A model generated the notes under the pieces. It did not search any database, was not told the origin of the DNA, and saw only the letters and a list, made by a program, of their open reading frames with translations. A stretch of 64,000 nucleotides of DNA. Source: Artemia franciscana. Its lineage: Eukaryota; Arthropoda; Branchiopoda; Anostraca; Artemiidae. How positions within the stretch are numbered: position 1 is the first letter of the stretch; the number at the start of each line of letters is the position of its first letter. The position numbers and the translations under genes were made by a program. Below are positions 47,834 to 60,200 of the stretch, in pieces. Location of the stretch: contig NC_088872.1 of assembly GCF_032884065.1 (NCBI RefSeq), forward strand, positions 8,307,493-8,371,492, given 5' to 3'.

Positions 47834-49845
47834 AAAAAACGTTTTCATGTTTATTTTTTCATTGTTTTTTATAGTAATTTTAGAAAATCCTGCGCCCTTT
47901 TCATTGAATTTCTGTTCCCCCATGACATATTTCTCCAAGGAAAGGTCCTCGCACATAGCCCCCTCCCCTCAAACCCACAACCCAACCCCCAAAACCAAAA
48001 AAATCCCCCTGAAAAGGTCTGTACACTTCCCAATAACCATTATTATATGTAAACACTGGTCGAAGTTTGTAACTTGCAGCCCCTCCCCCAGGGACTGTGG
48101 GGGAGTAAGTCATTCCCAAAGACATAGTTATTATGGTTTTTGACTATGCGGAAAAAAATGGCTATCTCAAAATTTTGATCCGTTGACTTTGGAGAAAAAA
48201 TGAGCGTGGGAGGGGGCCTAGGTGCCCTCCAATTTTTTCGGTCACTTAAAAAGGGCACTAGAACTTTTCATTTCCGTTAGAATGAGCCCTCTTGCGACAT
48301 TCTAGGACCACTTGGTCGATACGATGACCCCTGGAAAAAAAAAAAAAACAAACAAATAAACACGCACCCGTGATTTGTCTTCTGGCAAAAAATACGAAAT
48401 TCCACATTTTTGTAGATAGGAGCTTGAAATTTTTGCTATAGGGTTCTCTGATACGCCAAATGCGATGGTGTGATTTTCGTTAAGATTCTATTGCTTTTAG
48501 GGGTTGTTTCCCCCTATTTTCCAAAATAAGGCAAATTTTCTCAGGCTCGTAACTTTTGATGACAAAGATTAAATTTGATGAAACTTATATATTTAAAATC
48601 AGCATGAAAATCCGATTCTTTTGATGTATATTTTAGCATCAAAATTCTGTTTTGTAGAGTTTCGTTTACTATTGAGCCGGGTTGCTCCTTACTACAGTTC
48701 GTTACCACGAACTGTTTGATTAAACGGCCTTTGTGTTTCACGAGTCATTCTTAAAGAATTGGGACTAAATTCAAACTTTAGCGTAAAAAGTGATGTGTGG
48801 AGGAGGGACAACCCCCTTCATATACGTAATAATTTCTGTTTGTTTTAAGTTTTAATGTTGCTCGTTATTTTCAGTTAAAAAAAAAACTTGTTTTGTCTTT
48901 AATTTAATTTCTGATTGCATTTTAAAAAACGCCAGGAAATCTAGCCCCACCTCCACGGAGAATTCCCCTCCTCCAAATGGAAATATCATCTAGACAGTTC
49001 AATCCCGGTGAAAAGTTACCATGGACAATTACTCTCGACCACTCTGCGCGTAAAATTGAGACTGAAAAGAGAAAACAAGACATATGAAAAGAATTTTGTA
49101 TAAGAATTCTGGCAAGTTTTCGTAGTGTATAATTTTCCCTGGCAAGTTCACTCCCTGGAAAATTTCCCCGTGGAAAACCCCCCAGCAGAAAATTTGTCCC
49201 CCCTCCCGAAAATGTATGCATGCATCCCTATTGTAAAACTATGCGTAAACAATGGGCAAATTTTATAACTTAAAGATCTTTCCCCTGGGGCTGTGGGGGG
49301 CATGTTATACCCAAAGGCATAGTTATTGGGACTTTCAACTATGATAAACAAAATGACTATCAACATTTTGATCGGACGATTAGGGAAACAGTGGCGGAGG
49401 AGGGCGCCTAGCTGCCCTCCAGTTTTGTCGCATGAAAAGGGCACTAGAACTCTTAATTTCCGTTCGAATGAGCCCTCTCCCGATATTTTAGGACCACTGG
49501 GTCGATACAATCATCCCTGGAAAAAATATTTTTGCAGATAGGAACTTGAAACCTATGTATCAGGGTTATCTGATACGCTGATTCTGATGGTGTGGTTTTC
49601 ATTAATATCACTTGACTTTTAGGGGGTGTTTCCTCTTTTTTTTAAACTATGAAAATTTCCTCAGGCTTGTAACCTGTGGTAGGTAATACTGAACTTAGTG
49701 AAATTTATATATTTAAAATCAGCATAAAAAGCCAATTCATGGATATATCTATTTGCATCAAAATTTCGTTTTTAGAGTTTCGGCTACTATTGAGCTGGGT
49801 CGCTCCTTAATTACATTTCGTTACCATGAACTGTTTGATTAGTAT
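47834..49845 (+). repeat. Two R1 repeats with an intervening hairpin arm (copy B)
   Basis: Counterpart of 33386-35390: R1 at ~47834-48725, hairpin arm at ~48775-48900, R1 at ~48935-49845. The terminal hairpin ACAGTTCG...CGAACTGT of the first R1 is intact. Confidence 0.75.
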
Positions 49846-50001
49846 ATTTTAGCCATATTTTTGCTAAAAGTTAATTTAAGATAAAGCCATGAGATTGTCA
49901 TCTTCACTTTTGAGTGCTTCTTACTCAAACATAGGGTCCAGCAGAACGTCATTGGAGGTTCTGCTTGAAAAAGTGGGCTATGATGAACTATGGGGACAAG
50001 T

Positions 50002-51520
50002 ATGATACAACTACAATATTATTTCAGAATTTTTCACTATCTCAATACCAACCATTCACAAAATATAGTTATGTTTTTGTATAGGCGTTGCATATATTTG
50101 TTAATAAAATTGTATAAACTGCTATATTTACCGCTGAGGAATTCTGTACTTATTTTGATGCATGCCATCCAATCATATTTCCATTATTGGTTGTTTAAAA
50201 ATCAAAATTTTTACAGGACTATTGTCTTATTTAACGCTAAATCTGAGCCGATGTTTCAAATTTTTATTTTTGTGCTCAAAAGACATGTCGAGATTTGAAC
50301 GTTTACATTGAATATGTGGAAATCTCAAGATTAAGAAAAATAATTAGAAATCTACCACAGCTTAAAACCCTGAGAATTTAAATCCCCAATCTATACCTAT
50401 CAAATACAAAAATAACAAACACGTATTTGCTTATTTTTTAAAAAGTATTTCGAATCATATACTTAGTTTGAAGCACATACCTACATGCGTCTTTATTAGA
50501 GTTCATATTTTTCTGACGATTTTGGTCTTAATTCGAATATTTTAGGATGAATAGAAGAGGAAATACTAACCTCGAGCTCAAAACTGACAGGACTCTAGAC
50601 TGATAGCACTAGCCATTATTAACATTCACCGAAATATTTAGGTAGAGATTGACCGTGTAATAAATAGATATGAAATAAAGAAATAGGGGAGTAGAAATTA
50701 AGAAATATACTTTTTAGTTCTTATAAAACTGTGAATTCTGTAATTTACGCAAAATATACAAAACTTTAAAAAGTGGAAAGATCCGCTATGTTGTTATGAA
50801 AAGTTAAATTTTGATTAGAAAATTCTTATATTTCGTCAAAGTTGACACTGTTTATTAAAACATTATTTTAAAAAGAAATAATGACTAGATAATGCTTTAT
50901 TATTTGTACTTAAGACCCTCGTTTTAAATGTCTTCTATGTATTTCTGTCTCTTTGTTCTATTTTTCTTGTTACACCACTAAAAGAATAAATATTTAATGT
51001 TTAACAGATCTTTTATGAATATAAAAGTTGTATCTTAATCCTCAAGTGATGCCACAAAGTTAGGCGACATGCTATATGGTTCAACCTGTGTCACAAAGAA
51101 ACTTATGACCCCAAAAGATGGTTCAAGACCTTTTTTTTTTTTTTTTTTTTTTTACAATAAAAAGCTTAACTCACTCTCTATAGTGGTCGGAAGTGCAAAG
51201 GCGAAAAATTATGCAGACAGCATTAAGTATTTTTTTTATAGATGGTGAACAGCTTTTTAGTTTTTCATTGCGGGGTAGTTTTTGTAACGTACTATTTTTT
51301 TATCAATATTTTTATAGTATTTAAATTTCAACAATTTTATTAGAACTTTAACCCTCACCAGATTTTAGATTAAATTTATGACCATTTCTACTACCTACCT
51401 ACGACGCATAATTGTTGAGGTTCCTTTTGAATTGCTGGTATTTCTTTGCTTGCAAGTTTATCGAAGCAACCTATTATGCGCTCCCCGCTAAAGAAAATCC
51501 TGGATCCGCCCCTGGGTAGA
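50002..51520 (+). repeat. Dispersed repeat shared with 4262-5625 (copy B)
   Basis: Counterpart of 35557-37110; lacks about 36 bases near 51043 that copy A has. Confidence 0.7.
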
Positions 51521-51617
51521 CGACTTTTTGCTATTGAGTAACTTTGGGCATATTTTCTTCATTTTTCAAAAGAGTTGAGCCACCTATGCGGGTAGTCATT
51601 TATATCCATGATTAAAG

Positions 51618-52410
51618 ATAAAAAAAAACATGTTTATTCAACTGAAAGTAAGGAGCAAAATTAAAACTTAAAACGAACCGAAAGTATTACGTATATGAGG
51701 GGGTTTGCACCCTCATCAACACCTCGCTCCTCACGTTAAAGTTTTTCGGAACTTTAAAAAAAGTTGCTTATTATTCTAATTAAACAACCCTTGTGTTTCA
51801 GTAGTTGTTTTTGAAATAACTGGGACTTAAAACTTTAACTTAAAGAGCGAGGTGTTAAGGACGGGGAGACGCCCCTTATATACGTAATAATTTCTGTTCG
51901 TTTTAAGTTTTACTGTTGTTCCTTACTTTCAATTGAAATAAACTGTTTTTTTTTTTATTTAATTTCTGACCATTTAAAAAAAAAACGATCGGAATATCTG
52001 GTTCTGCTTTCACGGAAAAATCCCCTCCCCACTGAAATATCCTCTGAACAATTCAATCCTGGCGAAAATTTACCCCGGACAATTACATTTAACATCTCCA
52101 CACGTAAAATTGAACTGGTAAAGAGAAAGCAAGACATATAAAGAAATTTCGTAAAGGAATTCTGTTAAATTTCCCCAGTGAAAAATTTCATATGAAAAGT
52201 TTACCCCCTGGAAACTTCCCTCCATGGAAAATTCTTCCTATGCAAAATCCCCCCAGCAGAAATGTTGTCCTCCCCTCCCCACCCTAAATATGTATGCATA
52301 CTTCCCAACAGATACTATACGGAAACAACGGACAAATTTAATCATTTAAAGACCTTTCCCCAGGGGCTTTGGGGGGGGGGGGTCATGTTATCTCCAAAGA
52401 CATAGTTATT
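51618..52410. repeat. Hairpin repeat plus R1 fragment (copy B)
   Basis: Counterpart of 37206-38010. Confidence 0.7.
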
Positions 52411-53736
52411 AAGGCAGGACGGGCTCTCAAGGAATCTTCCTATAACTCCCATGTTAAACATTTGGAGTTTGCCTGACTGTCCTGAATTAGTGATTCCGGC
52501 GGTTTTTATTTTAACAGATATAAAAAAAATTTGGTGAGTATTTTGATCTAATTAAATCTTAAAGCCGACAATTATTTTTTTTATAATTCCAAAATAATTA
52601 TAAAACCTGCTTCGGGTTTACATTCTAAATTGCTATACTTGACACTGTTGTTGTGGGGTATCAAAAAATAGAGCAAAAAATATTCTATTCAACAATCAGA
52701 AACTTATTTCTATAATGTATACTTGCTGGCTGTAGTCCCTTCAAATACTTTACATATTTTGTTGTGTGTTCTGAAGTCAAAAATTCCCCTCAAAACACTA
52801 GATGCAGCTGTAATTGGAGCGCGTGAGAATAAATTAGACCAAGGGACTAACCCCTCGGATGTTTCTTGAGCGATTCAGTGAAGTATTAGTTAGTTGTAAC
52901 CGGTTTAAACTGAGTCTGGAGAATAAGTAGCGTTCAGACCAGTGTTGCCACTTATGCCGCATTTTGTGGCATTACGCCGTGATTTTGAGAGAAATGCCGC
53001 ATAAAATTTTGATCATGCCGCACGCCGCGATTATGCCGCGAAATGGCTTTTTATACCGCATTTGTTCCCGTATGTAAAATTTGTCCAACTTTAAGTTTCT
53101 TATCTTTTGCAAATGTCTTTGTTGCATAAATGGGGATTTCAAAGTTTCGCGGAAGTCAACTACAGACCTTAATTAATGACCCGTCAGTCGCCAGCTTGTC
53201 CTCTGGGAGGCCAGTGTGTTCGAAGGGGGTTGAGTTATTTTTGCGAGTTTGACGAAACTTTGACATTTGAGTTTCTCAGTTCATCTCATGACTTCATGAC
53301 CTCTGTTAGCTCAGTCCAAGTGTTTTCAGAAGTGTTTAACACTTCTTCATTTCAATCAAACATTAGACAAAAATGGCCGTTGATGTAGATTAATTTTAGA
53401 ATTATCTTTTTCAATCTTTTTTTTTGTAAGTATATAATTTATATTTTAGTGTTACGAAGGAGTCAAAATAATCGAAGGTCTCTAATAGTGGTTTTACAGA
53501 AGGAAACATGCTAGAACAAAAATATACTTAAAAGACATAACATAGTTTAAAGATAAAAGTATAATTTGCAAACTATATATCTGCTGCAGCATGTCTCCCT
53601 GTGTCTGTGGTTATAAACTGTGCTATTCCAGACATTTATGTGCTTTACTCGAAACACTGCATGCTCTGAATAAAACACTACAAATAAATAATATAGCCTA
53701 TTTGACTGTTCTTTAGCCTACTAAGATTAAAATGAG

Positions 53737-53953
53737 GACGAAAGTAAAACAGTTCAAAATAGGGATGATACCTTTTTATTGACAGTGAATAGATATAAAA
53801 TTATTTAACTGGATATTTCGAACACATATATGAACACTGTATGATGATGATGAACACTGTATATGTGTTCGAAATATCCAGTTAAATAATTTTATATCTA
53901 TTCACTGCCAATAAAAAGGTATCATCCCTATTTTGAACTGTTTTACTTTCGTC
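53737..53953. mobile_element. Fold-back with 93-bp arms (copy B)
   Basis: Counterpart of 39324-39540, with a single stem mismatch (CACTGCCAAT in place of CACTGTCAAT). Confidence 0.85.
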
Positions 53954-55184
53954 ATGGAAAGGCAGTGTGGTCTTCGAAGCTATCTAAAATGAGGACGATT
54001 GTACATTATAGCTTAAATTTCAGTTTTTAAATTCTAGTTCTATGCTTTTAGCTTTGATAATGCAATTTCTACTATTTGAGCAAAATAGTAAAATTCTAGC
54101 TTTGCTATCTTAGAAAGGGGCTTGGTTAGGAGAATGAATAGCCAAGTAAATCCTGGGCAAAAAACTTAGACCTACTCTGGGAAGGTATTTCCAAGCTTCC
54201 GTGTTCACCCTCCTCTGATTTCTAAGTCTTCAAAATTTCCCTACTTGACAGGTCTATATCCATTGAAACTTTGAAAAAATAATTGTTGTTAAACAGAAGG
54301 AAACGTGGTTGAACAAAAGATCTTTAAAAGACTGCGTTGAATGGGGAATGGCTTTAGAAATTGCTATGATCCAAAATAATTATAAGTAGATATACGTATA
54401 ATTTGCAAACTGTCTTTCCAACGTATCTCCCTGTGGACATATGCTGTTCTACTCCAGACCTTTGTGTGTTGCTGCTGTCTTTTGGTAAATTTGGAGCAAA
54501 CCATATAACTAGCTTTCATAAAAAGTAAATATACCACTTGATGCCTTTTTATATGCTCTTTAGGAATATAATAATCGCTTCTAGTGCAAATTCAGATTTA
54601 AGCACTTTTTTAGCTCTTAAAAATGACAAAACAAAAGTATGACAGTTCATATAACTGACTTGCCAAACAAGCAAGCATGCCACTTGATGCCTTTTCTTGC
54701 GTTCTTTGCAAATATGATAATTGCTTCTACCACATTTTCAAATTTAAGCACTTTTTAAGCTCTAAAAATGACAAATTTTTAATGAAAATACAAGTTATCT
54801 CTCATTTCCAACAAAATAGTACTATGTTTTCTCTGTGTTATTTTCAGCAAAATAATACTACATTTTATCAGTGCTAAAACTATTTATAATAACGTTAGGT
54901 TAGGTTAAAATGTACTTGAATCTGAATTTGTGGTAGAAGTTATTAGTGTATTTGTAAAGAGCATAAAAAAGGCATCAAGTGGTAATTTATTGATGGTTTG
55001 GATCAAAATGCTGAACATGCTCAGAACAAAACACTACGAAAAAATAATATAGCCTGTTTGTCACTTCTATAGCCTACCTAGATTAGAATGAGGATACAAG
55101 TACATTATAGCATAAATTTCAGTTTTAATTTCTTGTTCTGTGCTTTTAGTTTTGATATTGTAATTCCTGTCATTTGAGCAAAAT

Positions 55185-55817
55185 GGTAAAATTTTAGAGT
55201 TGCTACTTGTTGCTATCTTGGAAAGGGATTAGGTTAGAAAAAAGAAACTGTCAGTAGTCTTGCAAATCCTGGTAAAAAAAAAATATACTCTGGGAAGGTA
55301 TTGCCAAGCTTTTATGTTCACCCTCCTCTGATTTCTAAGGCTTCAACATTTGCCTATTTGATAGGTCCTATACCTATTGAAACTTTGGAAAAACAACATT
55401 TTACCTTAATTTTCAGTTAACAGTTTCTTTTTCTCTGGTTTTAGTTCTGAAAATGCAATTCCCTGTTGTTTGAGTTACATTTTAAGCCATATCTGTGATT
55501 TATTTCTAAATTTAGGAAATGTTTTTGTGGATCTTTAAAACCTCATAAATTGGTATTGAGCAAAGTTGTGAAGCTGAAAATAGTTTTGTTGTACTTCATT
55601 TAAGCAAAAAATCTATTTTGTAAGGTTTCTCTTTTATATAACAAAGATTTTAAAGGTCATCAAAGGTCAGAGCCCTCTAGAGGGAGGAGTGATGGTAGGT
55701 ACATCAAAATACCTTTCTGGTACATGCTTTTAGTCTGTAGACCCGTCCCTTAAAGTTACATTTTATTACCCTAGGCTTTTCCAAGATAGCAAACAGTAGA
55801 TAGACTAGCATTTTACC
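55185..55817. mobile_element. Nested GGTAAA fold-back (MULE-like) element (copy B)
   Basis: Counterpart of 40773-41404, with the same AGCAAAAT flanks. Confidence 0.7.
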
Positions 55818-55867
55818 AAGCAAAATTTCAGGTCACATCAATTGTTCAGAAATCAGACCAGATTTAA

Positions 55868-56243
55868 TTAGAAATATTCTCTTCCCCAGTTCAAATATCT
55901 GGGGGAGTCGAGGGATGGTTAATTCAGAAAAAATAGAAAAATTGAGGTATTTTTAACTTACAAAGGGGTGAATGGCTTGTAATGAAATTTGATATTTAGA
56001 AGGATCTTATTTTAAACTTCAGAGCTCTTATTTTAAGTCCTGACTAGATCTGGTGATATTGGGGGGAATTGGAGAGAGAAACCAGTGGAAAATGCCTAGA
56101 GTGAGTGGAAAGATCAGGATGAAACGTGATGGGATGAATAAGCACAAGTCCTAGATACATGATTGAAATAACCAGACTGGGTCTGCTCTCTTTGGAGGAG
56201 TTGGGGGGTTCAGTGCTTTGGCAAGTTTGGTGCTTCTGAACGT
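55868..56243 (+). repeat. Single satellite-type unit (copy B)
   Basis: Counterpart of 41455-41830. Confidence 0.75.
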
Positions 56244-56521
56244 GCCTGGGCAATGAAAAAACAAGACCAAAGGTTCTATGTGATCCCAAAAATTCAGTAT
56301 TTAATCCAGACATTGGGTTTTGTCTTCGCTAGATCCAGTCTTCGCCAAACTCCTTGAACATTTTTACTCTTAAAGATCTAGAAACAGATTAAGGCCAAAT
56401 GGCTAATCCTCTGAGAAAACCAAGATCAGATTTGGATTCAGTATGTGTGTTTACCTCTATAAGTCATATTTATTTTGACGATACCGATCGAAACGATCCT
56501 GCCTTCTGCCATTTTCCAGTT

Positions 56522-56843
56522 TCGCCGAAATTCCGGAGCTACTTGTCTGGCGAAAAATTGAAGCTCAGAAACAAATTTAGCGTATCTCCTTGAGTCCTTA
56601 CCCCTATTTCCACCATCTAGTCAACTTCAAATAAAAAATATACGTATAACAAATTATCCGGTTTCAGCCGGATTCTGGACGAAATATATGTCCGGCTAAA
56701 AAACGATTGTCATATACGGTTTCAGCATGCCCTCTTACCCCGAAATCGAACATCTTATCAACTTCAAATAAAACTTTTTACTTTTAACTAACTTTCTGGT
56801 TTTGGCCAGATTCCCGGCGAAGGATTTATCCGGAAAGAACAAA
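56522..56843 (+). repeat. Diverged ~140-bp tandem repeat upstream of the transposase (copy B)
   Basis: Counterpart of 42109-42430. Confidence 0.65.
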
Positions 56844-56980
56844 GGGTTCTCAGCAGGCTGGCAGTGGAAGAAATTAAACTAATCCAGGTTCGTTTCTTTC
56901 ACCAGCGAGTCAATCCATGAAAGAAAGGACATAATAGCTAAATATTTCTCTTGTTTATAGACCAAACGTGTTACAACATA

Positions 56981-59155
56981 ATGGCAGAAGTGATAGATAT
57001 CGATCAGGAATATGAGGACGGTGATAAAGACTCAGACGATAGTGAACCCTCCAACAAACAACCGAGGATCACAAAGAAAAGGGCAGACCAAAGATACAAG
57101 ACTGAGTAGGAAAGAGAATCTGACTTTAATGAATGGCTACGAAAAGGAAAGGTGCAGACCGGTCAAAACAGTGGATTTATCTCACTGTGTTTACTGCAAA
57201 AAGGATTTCGTTTGTAAAAAATGGAAACAGGACGCAAAAAGGCACAAACAGACCAAAGCTCACGAAGAAAATAAGAAAGCATGGATAACTTCGTCTTCTA
57301 AGACCATGCCATTGAGTCTTTATTTTTCTGGTGATTCAAAAATCGAAAGAGTGGCCACTGTTGAAGCGAAGCTAGTGACATTTCTCGTTGAGCACGATCT
57401 ACCCTATTCGCTTTCTGAAGACTTGCTGAAACTTGTGAAAAGTATGCCAGGCCCAGATCTTCTATGCCAGGCCACTCTTGGTAGAACTAAAGCAACTAAT
57501 ATAGCTCGACAAGCGTTGGCCCCTCATTTTCATGAAAATCTTCTTGAAAGCCTGGAAACGAATCTTTTCTCCGTAGTAATTGACGAGACCACAGATTCCT
57601 GTGTAGCCAAACAACTTGCTGTTTTTGTCAGCTTTTGTGACGAAGCAATGAATGTGCAGGTAGATTTGCTCGCTCTTGTCGAATGCAGCGACGGATCAGC
57701 GTCTGGTCTATTCAACCAGCTAGTGAAGGTGATGGATGATGTCAAGAAGGCAGGTGTTCCTCTACAAAACTGGGTCGGATTCTGCTCTGACACAACGAAT
57801 GCTATGATGGGGATAAACCACTCAGTCAAAACACTTGTTGAAGGGAAATATCCCTGGGTTACAGTTGTGAAATGTAGCTGCCATCTGTGTGCCCTAGTTG
57901 CAAGTCCTGCTTGCAAAAAACTGTCCAAGAGCCTCGAAGATCTATGTCGAACTGTGTGCAATCACTTCAGGCACAGTGCAAAACGCCAAGATGCATATAG
58001 GAAGGAATTTCAAGTCTTTAGTCAAGTGGAACAGCACAGATTCCTTGCTTTGGCTCCAACACGCTGGTTGTCGTTTCAAAACTGTGCACGCCGTATTCTC
58101 GAACAGTGGGATACTCTTACGTTGTACTGGGACTCGTTGGTACTTGATGATCCCTCGCATGTTAATGATCATGTAAGAATGACACTAAACAACCCATACT
58201 GTTGGGAGAGCTGAATGAGTTCAACAGCATCTTCCAGTCTGAAAAACCCCTATTTCACCTCATGAAAACCCAGGGGGAAAAACTTCTTCGGACATTAGCC
58301 ATGAACTTTATGAAGCCTTCATATGTTAGAACAGTCAACCCTTTTGACATCAATCCGCATGACGAAGTGAACTATCTTCCCGACGAAAATGTCTATATCG
58401 GCTACAAAGGGTACGATTTCCTTGTGGGGCTCGAAACGATAGAAGTTACCAGTGGCCGTTTTGTAGCGGAAAGTCTCCGAATTCGTCGCTCCGCGAGGGA
58501 TTTCTACGTTGAAGCTGTTCAACAAATTCTTGACCGTTTTCCATTCTCTGAAAAGATCTACGACCTGGTACACTTGCTTACCCGTAGCTCTAGTTATGAA
58601 CTGAAAGTTCCCAGTCTTCGTCAGTTCTTCGATTACTACGATTCTGCGCTTTGGAATAAAGCAAAGCTAGATCAGGAATGGCGGTCTATACCGAGTGTAG
58701 CTCTACCTAGTACTGTCGATCTCCCTGACGTAGATGACATGGGCATTGTCGTTTACTGGCGCCACATCTTGCAAACGAAGTCACCAAATGGTAGTCGGAT
58801 GTTACCAAATGTCGGGAAAATGGTTCAGTACTTTTTCTCACTCCTTTTCTCAAACGTTATTGCCGAGCGTCTCTTCAGTTTGCTCAAGGAAGTGAAAACT
58901 GATAAGCGAAACCGACTGAGTGCAGTGACTCTTTCGGCAACACTGAAAACCAAGTGTGGCCTTAAGCGCAATTCTTCAAGAGGGCTTGACTCGGGCAAGT
59001 CAGTGCTAGAGCTAGAACCCGGACTAGTCAAGCGTGTACTCAAAGTGAAGGCTAGTGCCTCTTCTCGTGACTATAACGTTTTGAACCAAAGCATTGTGTA
59101 TGGTCCGGCCAAAGATATTGTTTGTGACACACGTGAACAGTCCGATTCCGATTAA
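56981..59155 (+). pseudogene. hAT transposase with zinc finger, DDE core and hATC domain, disabled
   Basis: The enzyme family cuts and pastes the element via its terminal repeats. The N-terminus opens at ATG 56981 with an acidic, then basic stretch; after 42 codons it meets TAG (57107-57109), at a spot where relatives usually have Trp (inference). The frame then shifts. The main frame, 57012-58214 (400 codons), has a BED-like finger (CVYC ... H-x5-H), the first catalytic Asp in VVIDETTD, the second in CSDTTNAM, a CHLCAL motif and TRWLS. It ends just after LNNPYC. A frame change in the overlap near 58169-58214 leads to the second open part, up to 59155. That part holds the hATC dimerisation domain, SNVIAERLFSLLKEVKTDKR, with the catalytic Glu. 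So one nonsense codon and two frameshifts separate it from function. Resembles the domesticated KIAA1586/ZNF862-type hAT branch (from memory). Confidence 0.92.
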
Positions 59156-59226
59156 TCTTGTCTCTTTGGCTTGTATTATTTATCTGAAATTAATCTTGTC
59201 TGTTTGTCTTGTATTATTTATCTGAA
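59151..59226 (+). repeat. 38-bp tandem duplication across the transposase stop codon (copy B)
   Basis: Counterpart of 44738-44813. Confidence 0.85.
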
Positions 59227-59780
59227 TGTCCCTTCTTGAAGCTTTTGATATTGATTTTCATTAAACATTAATCGAAAAAGGTTGAGTTACGAGAATCTAG
59301 TTACCCATCAATTATTCTATTGGATAGACTTGAAGGCCCAAGGGGAAATCACTTTTAATTTCTTCACTATTCACTTCACATTTATACGGTTTTCCCACCG
59401 TGGACTTTCCCTGCTGTGGTACCTCTGCACTTTTACTTCTGTTGCGTGCTTGACGAAAACGATGAACGACAAATGTGTGTTCACGGACTGAGCTGACCAT
59501 GCTTACCTTTGACCGCTGAAAAGAAGGATAGACAACACGTGTTTTCTCAAATTTATGACAGATCTTCACCACACTTCACTTGACACTGAATCAACATTCA
59601 TATTAAAGCGAGATTTTTCACCCATTCTCTCTCAAAAATACAAAACACAGCTTTTCCGAAAATTTCGGGTATGCCGCGGTTTTTACCGCATTTTGGTTCA
59701 AGGATGTCGCGGAAATGCCGCTTTTTGACGAGGCCGGTGCCGCGGAGCGGTGCCGGTCGAGTGGCAACACTGGTTCAGAC

Positions 59781-60030
59781 ACCAAACTGCCAGCTAATAA
59801 ATATATATATAAAATTATATTGTATAAATAATTACAAGAAGAATTGCTAAGGATAACCTGCGCCTAATCGTAATTTCGAGTGTCAAACCTCTTAAGTTCA
59901 ACCTTCTCATGTTTAGTTGAAGGGACGAAGAAAACTGATAACTTTGTCTTTGACCGAGTTGCCGCCCCTGAAAAAGAATTGACTAGGGAGTAAAATGCTT
60001 GGACTTCCGCTAGACCTTCAGCTTTTTAGC
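59781..60030. other. Unique flank right of the hAT
   Basis: Continues the pre-insertion host sequence after the target duplication. AT-rich; no coding signal. Confidence 0.4.
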
Positions 60031-60200
60031 TATGCTGAACGAAATAACCATCTCAAAATTGGAAAAAAGTGACGCGGGAGTGGGCCTAGTTGTCCTCCAA
60101 TTTTTGTGGCCCCTCAAAAAGGTCATTAAAACTTTTTATTTCTGTTAAGGGTTATTTCTGTTGCCGGGGCGCTCCTTACCTACAGTTCATTGCCACGAAC
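60031..60200 (+). repeat. R1 fragment
   Basis: Contains the R1 3' landmarks ATAACCATCTCAAAATT, CGCGGGAGTGGGCCTAG, GTCCTCCAATTTTTGTGGC and CGCTCCTTACCTACAGTTC, ending in a degraded terminal hairpin (TTCATTGCCACGAAC). Confidence 0.7.

Larger units (their letters stand above)
45155..59467 (+). repeat. Right copy (B) of the ~14.3 kb duplicated block, starting at the gap
   Basis: Matches 30717-45054. Copy B starts at the gap and continues past the end of copy A into sequence (59468 onward) that has no partner in the window. Confidence 0.95.
52940..59772 (+). mobile_element. Complete hAT-superfamily DNA transposon, 6,833 bp, with 8-bp target duplication
   Basis: The left end CAGTGTTGCCACT (52940-52952) and right end, its exact complement (59760-59772), form 13-bp terminal inverted repeats. 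GTTCAGAC is perfectly duplicated outside them (52932-52939 and 59773-59780). 8-bp duplications and CAGTG-type ends are hallmarks of hAT elements. Subterminal ATGCCGC words cluster at both ends (52954, 52994, 53015, 53033; 59671, 59715), with near matches between; these are candidate transposase-binding sites. The transposase lies in the right third on the plus strand. The left 3.6 kb holds nested repeats. It sits in the PKI intron in the gene's orientation. Confidence 0.93.

Noticed and set aside
30717-59467. True segmental duplication creating two PKI loci
   Set aside because: Both breakpoints coincide with the gap and each copy is truncated there; an assembly overlap is simpler. Kept as a finding to test.
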